Positions 57,920 to 64,000 of a DNA stretch of 64,000 nt are shown piece after piece. The notes under the pieces are model-generated. The model saw only the letters and a list, made by a program, of their open reading frames with translations. It ran no database searches and was not told where the DNA came from. The stretch spans positions 2,486,838 to 2,550,837 of the forward strand of contig NW_024732415.1 in assembly GCF_018991925.1 (NCBI RefSeq). The letters are read 5' to 3'. Each line of letters begins with the position of its first letter. The stretch's first letter is position 1. The stretch is from Homarus americanus (taxonomy: Eukaryota; Arthropoda; Malacostraca; Decapoda; Nephropidae). Made by a program: the position numbers and the translations under genes.

Positions 57920-58160
57920 CTAGATTGATGAGGCAACGGTGGTGAGGGGGAGCTGCCAGAGAGAGGGAGGAAGGGAGAGGAGAGGAAGGAAAGGAAAATG
58001 GTAGGAAAGGAGAGTAGAAAGGAGGGATAGTGAGAGGGAGTGAAGCAGAGCTGGATGGGAGGATAGAATGAAGAAAAGCAGGAGGGAGGGAGGGAGGGAA
58101 AGCAGAAAGGAAGGAAGGAAGGAAGGAGGGAGGGAGGGAGAACAAGTGGAAGGGGAGCAA
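57920..58160. repeat. Purine-rich GGGA/GGAA tract
   Basis: About 240 bp, almost only A and G on the plus strand, including (GGAA)n and (GGGA)n near 58083-58140. Possible triplex or polypurine tract; the frames have no gene content. Confidence 0.85.
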
Positions 58161-58368
58161 AGTGTTATGGTGTCACTAGGGAGGTGTTACAGTGGCACTC
58201 AACAAGCAGTGCCACCCATACCTGTGTCAAGGAGCCATAACGCAGTCGACAGATGACTTTGGCTCAGTGCCTCATGCAAAGGGGGGGGAGGAGGGAGGTT
58301 AAAGTGGGGTGGAGGGGGGGGGGGTGGGTAGGAGGGGGAAGGCACGGGCAGGATGAAGTAGGATATGT

Positions 58369-58393
58369 AGAGAGAGAGAGAGAGAGAGAGAGA
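58369..58393 (+). repeat. (AG)n
   Basis: About 24 bp of AG, after a G-rich run at 58279-58345. Confidence 0.95.
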
Positions 58394-58620
58394 CCAATAA
58401 ATTCACACCACAGTCAAAACACAAAACCTCCGCCATAACACCAATAACTCTAAAAAAGTCCAAATGGCGTCCAAATGGCACAGAGACTCTACCGTTCTAG
58501 GGGATAATTTAAGGTGAGGAGCCCCCTGAGATGAGAACCCGGAAGTGTGCTTTATAAGGGAAGGTAAAAAGTAGGACAAACACACTCAAGTATTTACGGT
58601 GAGGGAGACGATGCTGCTGC

Positions 58621-58928
<308 letters not shown>

Positions 58929-59152
58929 TATCTAAAACAACTATCTGTACAGGTGTGGGTCACTATGCTCCGAAATCTTACGAGTGACTAGTGACAGCCC
59001 TCATATACCAAAACATATCGTCCATGGTCTCATATTGTTCCCCACAAAGTATGCAGAGATAGTTGTTTTAGCTACTGTACAGCTCACATATAGTCAATAA
59101 CATTCAAAATAACGTAAAAAAAAAAACCTAAAGCTACCGACTGAACTAGCAA

Positions 59153-59153
<1 letters not shown>

Positions 59154-59204
<51 letters not shown>
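59154..59204 (+). repeat. (CT)n
   Basis: About 50 bp of CT. Confidence 0.97.
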
Positions 59205-59205
<1 letters not shown>

Positions 59206-59329
59206 GTCAGGTGGCTGTGTTAAACCACCATAGAAAAAGTATCTCTCACGTTCCATAAACATTTATTAGTGACGTCAGGAAAGGCCGTCTCGGGAAGCTA
59301 ACTAAACGCCGGGGAAAAATAAAAATAAA

Positions 59330-59515
59330 TATATCAATAAATAAATAAAATAAATAAATAAACGCCCGTAAGAAGAAGAACAGGAACAGAACAAGAACAG
59401 AACAAGAAGAACAACAGAATAAGAATAACAGAACAAGAGCAATAAGAACAAGAAGGACATAACAAGTAGAAGCAAAGAACAAGAACAACAAAATAAGAAC
59501 AAGAACAACAACTGG
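59330..59515 (+). repeat. AATA and AGAAC-rich low-complexity tract
   Basis: (AATA)n followed by degenerate AACAAGAAC units. No gene content. Confidence 0.75.
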
Positions 59516-59835
59516 CATCTTAACGACGTGTTTAAATATTACGTACAGATTAAATAAACATTATCTATTTATAAGGGGCCATACTATTTAGGCCGCCACC
59601 TGTGCCACTTATACCCACAGGTGTGAATTACTGTACCTGTACTGTACACCTGAACCGTACACCTGAACCTGGACTCTACACCCACACCTGTACACCAAGT
59701 CAGACACACTTGAATTACAGACCAGACCAGACCAAACCAAAGCAAACCTAACCAAACCAGACCAGTCAAGGTGAGGGAAAAATGGGGGGGAGGGAGGGAT
59801 GAGACTTTCTTGGTCCTTGTACATTTCCAACTTAC

Positions 59836-59849
59836 CGCTTATAGCTGGC
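59836..59849 (-). other. Micro-exon-like segment with strong splice signals
   Basis: On the minus strand a very long pyrimidine tract ending CTCTCACTCAG, then 14 nt (GCCAGCTATAAGCG), then a perfect donor GTAAGT. Could be a micro-exon or non-coding exon of a minus-strand transcript such as the kinase gene. It may equally be a chance result of the CCT-rich simple sequence. Confidence 0.2.
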
Positions 59850-59854
59850 CTGAG

Positions 59855-60000
59855 TGAGAGGAGGGGGAGGAAGGGAGGAGGGAGGGTGGGGGGAGGGAGG
59901 GTGGGTGAGGAAGGTAGGGAGGGGGAGGGAGGGGTGGGTGAGGAGGAGGTGGGAGGAGGTGGGTGAGGAAGGTAGGGAGGGTGAGGGGGCGGCTTGGCGG
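59855..60000. repeat. GGGA-rich low-complexity tract
   Basis: Plus-strand GGAGG and GGGTGAGG units, polypurine; on minus it is the pyrimidine tract mentioned for the micro-exon-like segment. Confidence 0.8.
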
Positions 60001-60047
60001 TGGAGGAAAATTATGGTAAAATTAATCTGCAGGTGGGTGGTGTGCGG

Positions 60048-60390
60048 CAACTCCTTTCCCATTACCCACCCACGCCCACCCATACCCCACCCACACTCGC
60101 CACCCACCTACTGTGCCTTATACCATCTATATGCTGGTCACGGAACCATCCACCTCACATACTTATTCTGCCACCACCCACCCACCCACCACCTCACCAC
60201 TTAACTGCCCATACTACTCTACCACCCACCTCACATACTTATTCTGCCACCCACCCACCCACCCACCCCACCACTTATTCTGCCACCCACCCACTCACCA
60301 CTTAATCTGCCGCCCATACTACTCTCACCCACCTCATTACTTAAATCTCCCACCTGTACCACCCACCACCACCTCACGGCTCACTCACAG
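60048..60390 (+). repeat. CACC-rich minisatellite
   Basis: Degenerate units of CCACCCACC and ACTTATTCTGCCACCCACCC. No coding sense. Confidence 0.8.
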
Positions 60391-60515
60391 GGTTTAAGCT
60401 ACAGATTTAGGAATTACTTGTTGACTTACCGGTGGCGCTCAGGTGGGGGGGTGTACAACCCCCCCAGGTCACCCGCACCCCTACCAAAAATCAGCTGCAA
60501 AACTGTGGGGCAAGG

Positions 60516-60517
<2 letters not shown>

Positions 60518-60554
<37 letters not shown>
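60518..60554 (+). repeat. (AC)n
   Basis: About 36 bp of AC. Confidence 0.96.
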
Positions 60555-60556
<2 letters not shown>

Positions 60557-60583
60557 GCAATTTATTATGATGTTAAGAGGAGG

Positions 60584-60588
<5 letters not shown>

Positions 60589-60667
<79 letters not shown>

Positions 60668-60677
60668 AGAGAGAGAT
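60589..60677 (+). repeat. (AG)n
   Basis: About 88 bp of AG with a single extra A near 60664. Confidence 0.97.
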
Positions 60678-60704
60678 ACAATCTTAGCCCTCAGGAAAAT
60701 CGAA

Positions 60705-60912
60705 GTGGGGGGTTGGGGCGGGGGAGGGGCGGGGCGGAGGTAGGGGAAGGGAAAGATGAAAGGGGAGATAGTGGGGAGAGGAGAAGGAGAAAGGAGGGAA
60801 GAGGAGGGGTAAAAGGGGGAGGAAGAGATGGGGAGGGGTAAAAAAGGGAATGAGGGTGTAGAAGGAGAAAGGAAGGGGTAATGAAGGGTGAAGAAGAGAG
60901 GGAGAAGGAGTA
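60705..60912. repeat. GGGGA-rich purine tract
   Basis: About 200 bp of mostly A and G on the plus strand, no constant unit. Frames on both strands are low complexity. Confidence 0.8.
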
Positions 60913-60964
60913 GTCGTCATGGTGTAGGAAGGTGATACACTGACAACAGCTGCTAACACTCTCT

Positions 60965-61060
60965 CTCTCACCACCACCCACCCACCCTCCCACCCCACAC
61001 ACCCTACACCCACCCTACCACACCCACCCTACCACCACCACACCCTCCACCACCACACTA
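60965..61060 (+). repeat. CACCC-rich tract
   Basis: Units of CCACCCACC and CACCCTACCA on the plus strand, following CTCTCTCTC. Confidence 0.75.
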
Positions 61061-61180
61061 TCCATCCGGGTACAACCACACTACATCACCAACCACAATA
61101 TGAGTAACAAACAAACAAGTTCACACAGCCACACCTCACAAGACCACCTCTCTACTTTGGACAATGTTTATGAACGATAA

Positions 61181-61182
61181 AC

Positions 61183-61260
<78 letters not shown>
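61181..61260 (+). repeat. (AC)n
   Basis: About 80 bp of AC with one AAAC break. Confidence 0.97.
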
Positions 61261-61359
61261 TGTCTTTAAACCATTCATGTAATATTATTGTTTCCTCTGA
61301 GTAAACATAAATTTATCTAAACATTAATTCCACATTATTTTGAGTACTATATTAGAGTA

Positions 61360-61556
61360 CGGTCATTAATTCAGGTACTGTCATTATTCAGAGTAATGTC
61401 ATTAATTCAGAGTACATCATTAATTCAGAGTACTATTAATCCAGAGTACGGTCATTATTTCAGAGTACAGTCATTAATTCAGAGTACAAACATTAATTCA
61501 GAGTACAATCATTAATTCAGAGTACAATCATTAATTCAGAGTACAATCATTGAAAG
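61360..61556 (+). repeat. 19-20-bp tandem array
   Basis: About nine units of TCATTAATTCAGAGTACAG and variants, the last three (TCATTAATTCAGAGTACAA) nearly identical. Confidence 0.9.
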
Positions 61557-61615
61557 ACCAGTTGCCAATTTATCGTAGTCGGACAGCTCTTGTAAGCCAG
61601 TCAGCTGATGCGTAA

Positions 61616-61641
61616 TGTTAGGTTAGGTTAGGTTAGGTTAG
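61616..61641 (+). repeat. Short perfect TTAGG run
   Basis: TTAGG is repeated four times followed by TTA. TTAGG is the standard arthropod telomere unit; here it is interstitial and very short. Confidence 0.85.
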
Positions 61642-61849
61642 TGCTTCAGTCAGGCTCCACGTGAGCTCTGATAGACACTGAAGCAACATAACAGTATGCT
61701 TTCCCCGTTATGTACTGTATACAAGGAGTCAATGGTTCACCCCAGCCAACTGAAGCAGTATCGACCCCCAAGTGAGATAAAAAATTTGTCTCTTCATATA
61801 ATAGGTTAGATGGGGGTCCGCATCTAACACACTCTATAAAGGATTTCTC

Positions 61850-62188
61850 TCCACAGTAATCCGTTAGATGGAGGGGTCATATAACGAACCCTCGATATAA
61901 TGGACTTTCAACTCTATATATTCCGTTAGATGGAGGTCTATAACGAACCCTCGATATAATGGACTTTCAACTCTATATATTCCGTTAGATGGAGGGGTCA
62001 TATAACGAACCCTCGATCTTCAACTCTATATATTCCGTTAGATGGAGGGGTCACATAACGAACCCTCGATATAATGGACGTTCAATTCTATATGGTTCGT
62101 TAGCTGGAAGTTTCATATCTACAGAACCTCGATATAACGGACTTCCATCTCCATATAGTCAGTCCGTTAAATGGAGGTTTCACTGTAA
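61850..62188. repeat. Tandem array built from a transposon terminal repeat
   Basis: About five units of 58-66 bp, each with TCCGTTAGATGGAGG and ATAACGAACCCTCGATATAA, TGGACTTTCAACTCTATATA. The last unit ends TGGAGGTTTCACTG followed by TA, i.e. a Tigger/mariner-like terminus (inward CAGTGAAACCTCCATTTAAC). The array therefore looks like reiterated terminal inverted repeat sequence. Confidence 0.75.
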
Positions 62189-62453
62189 TATCAATAATAA
62201 TCTAACCAAAAATTAGATAACACATAATTTACCTCACCTCGCTATCTGCTGTTATCATATGACGATATTTTTCACTACGAGTCCAGTTTAAAATGAGTCC
62301 GGAACCTATGATTAAAAATATACGAACGGAAAACAAAACGAAACAGGAAAATTCTCTCAGCGTTTCCGTCAGTTAGAATAAAAGAAAAATCCCAAAACGT
62401 TATCTTCCCAGTACAGTCTCAAGGGCAATTTGGACGCCATCTTGGAGTCAACG

Positions 62454-62522
62454 TGTTACCTGTGAAGCTCCGTGTTGTTACCTGTGATGCTCCGTGTTGT
62501 TACCTGTGATGCTCCGTGTTGA
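62454..62522 (+). repeat. 25-bp direct triplication
   Basis: Three copies of GTTACCTGTGATGCTCCGTG (one with AAGC). Otherwise unremarkable. Confidence 0.85.
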
Positions 62523-62595
62523 GGTGAAATTAACGCTCAGAAATATCACAACTACTGGTCTAATCTGGCTTAAGCGGTCAGTTCAGTTCTGGGGT

Positions 62596-62692
62596 GCAAG
62601 TTGGTGTGTGTGTGTGTGTAATCGGGGTCTTAGTCAACTGTAGGGTGGAGATAATAAAGCTTTGTTTATAATTAACTTATGGGTTTAAAATG

Positions 62693-62723
<31 letters not shown>

Positions 62724-62725
62724 CA
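62596..62725 (+). repeat. (GT)n and (AC)n pair
   Basis: (GT)n at 62602-62618 and (AC)n at 62696-62722, in inverted relation across about 80 bp. Confidence 0.9.
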
Positions 62726-62921
62726 TTACAAGCATCACCTTGAGCCAGTGTTGCCAAATCAACAAGATAGACAGTGCCACCTTACCTGACGCAGTGTTGC
62801 TAACTCCTCAACTCACCTGCAAAGACAAGGGAATTTTTGAGCATGTGATGGTGATTGGTGCGAGGCGTTAGTAACACTGCCTGACCTCAGATGCGTCACC
62901 AATGCGTCATACAGAACACAC

Positions 62922-62976
62922 GACACACACACACACACACACACTTACTTATGATACACTGTTATTCCTTTCCAAA

Positions 62977-63018
<42 letters not shown>
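62922..63018 (+). repeat. (AC)n then (CT)n
   Basis: (AC)n at 62922-62942 and (CT)n at 62981-63018. Confidence 0.95.
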
Positions 63019-63022
<4 letters not shown>

Positions 63023-63167
63023 AACTCAAATTAATCTCATGAACAGCAAGGAGGGCAAGTTGAGAGGGAGGGGAAAGGGGGGAGGGGGAGGGAGGAGGAG
63101 GGGCGTGAGTGGGCGGTGAGAGACAAGCTCTTAAAGGTGTAATAATGAGATTGAACACAGATCAGCT

Positions 63168-63203
<36 letters not shown>
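63168..63203 (+). repeat. (GT)n
   Basis: About 35 bp of GT ending in ATAAGG. Confidence 0.96.
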
Positions 63204-63206
<3 letters not shown>

Positions 63207-63579
63207 AGGGATCAGAGTCACAAACCAGGAACAATGTATCGATCCACCCCTAACACTCCACCTCCTTGGTATTAACCTTTGACCTGACCCCATACCGAAG
63301 ATTACAGGTGAAATTCATAAAGGGACAAATAATTAATTATGAACCATTACCCATTAACTATCATAAATAAACTACCATTACCTATTAACTACCCAGAAAA
63401 CACAATTATTACATCCAGGATCGTTAGAGAGATGGTGACCTGACCTGAAATATCTCAAAGGTCACACATACAGGTCATTAACGGGTGACCTATGACCCTG
63501 GAATGTAAATGAGGGCGCTTTGTGGGGTTTCAAATATGCTCCGAGTTCAATATTGACCTAGTGACCTGACCTGACCTGG

Positions 63580-63695
63580 TGTACCGTAACATAACATAAC
63601 CTGACCTAACCCATCATATAGCCTAACGTAACATAACCTAAGCTAAACCAAACGTAACATAACCCAACCTAAGCCTAACCAAACCCAACCTAACA
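63580..63695 (-). repeat. Degenerate telomere-like CCTAA/CATAA run
   Basis: A run of AACCTAA, AACATAACC and CCTGACC motifs, CCTAA-like on the plus strand. Diverged and interrupted; probably an old interstitial telomere-like tract or the tail of a mobile element. Confidence 0.55.
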
Positions 63696-63811
63696 GCTTC
63701 TACGATCACACCCTTATAGGCTTTACAAATATTCCCTCTTTAATTAAACGCTGTGGCCAGGTGAGGGACAGGTGTATGGCTGCTGACTCCATACCTGTAG
63801 CAAACGTGAGG

Positions 63812-64000
63812 AGTAATTTACCACAATCACGACAACAATCACACTAACTATCGTAATCACGTCACCATAGCTACTACCAGAATCACTGTAGTAACCAGCA
63901 CAGTTACTACCACAATCACAACCACCACCACAGCAACTACCACAATCACAATCACCACAGTAATTACCACAATCGCAACCACCACCACAATAATTACCAC
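63812..64000 (+). repeat. ACCACAATC-type minisatellite running off the window
   Basis: Degenerate units of ACCACAATCACAACCACCAC; continues past the window edge. Confidence 0.8.

Overview
This window looks like nuclear DNA from an arthropod, most likely a decapod crustacean. The evidence is a split gene with GT-AG introns whose protein is closest (from memory) to insect Pka-C3, TTAGG-type telomere-like motifs, pogo/Tigger-like DNA transposons, several lineages of decayed LINEs, and a very high load of AC, AT and AG microsatellites and minisatellites. The species cannot be read from the sequence. There is no sign of bacterial gene organisation, and most long open frames are translations of simple or tandem repeats.

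The one convincing host gene lies on the minus strand between 49316 and 40263. Seven exons (169, 110, 154, 92, 182, 78 and 126 nt) join in phase into 303 codons and a stop. They encode an AGC-family protein kinase catalytic core of the Pka-C3/PRKX type, from the glycine-rich loop to a terminal FNDF. The codons just before the glycine loop (strand beta-1 and the N-terminal extension) were not found. A candidate first coding exon lies at 51667-51723, but its reading phase does not fit exon 2, so a linking exon is missing or the candidate is wrong. The introns carry tandem arrays: one seems to have grown out of the end of exon 2 and its 5' splice site (48881-49170), one is a 30-bp array next to the exon 2 acceptor (49456-49850), and one is a 42-bp array forming a 20-fold repeated open frame (44330-45175).

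Layout: 1-17 kb is AT-rich non-coding sequence with TA-flanked pogo/Tigger-like elements (one nested in another), a MITE pair, a TIR element and two LINE relics. 17-22.5 kb holds an AT microsatellite, LINE relics and a run of fold-back palindromes with CCTAA-type motifs. 22.7-25 kb is tandem repeats, dominated by a 1.65-kb 20-bp minisatellite. 25-28 kb has small duplications. 28.25-35.7 kb is one satellite array of about 185-bp self-complementary units whose orientation flips near 34937. 35.7-38.6 kb has AT microsatellites, a Tigger relic and a GGT-rich minisatellite. 38.6-51.7 kb is the kinase locus with an intronic LINE relic. 51.7-64 kb is upstream or intergenic DNA with LINE relics, SINE-like tRNA-derived pieces, a CCAAT-containing minisatellite, many simple repeats, and TTAGG-like and TIR-derived arrays.

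I see no complete autonomous mobile element, no rRNA, no intact tRNA, no virus-derived gene and no CRISPR. The points most worth a second look are the splice-site-derived minisatellite, the self-complementary satellite and its inversion, the open 42-bp array, and the over-representation of the CRE palindrome TGACGTCA.
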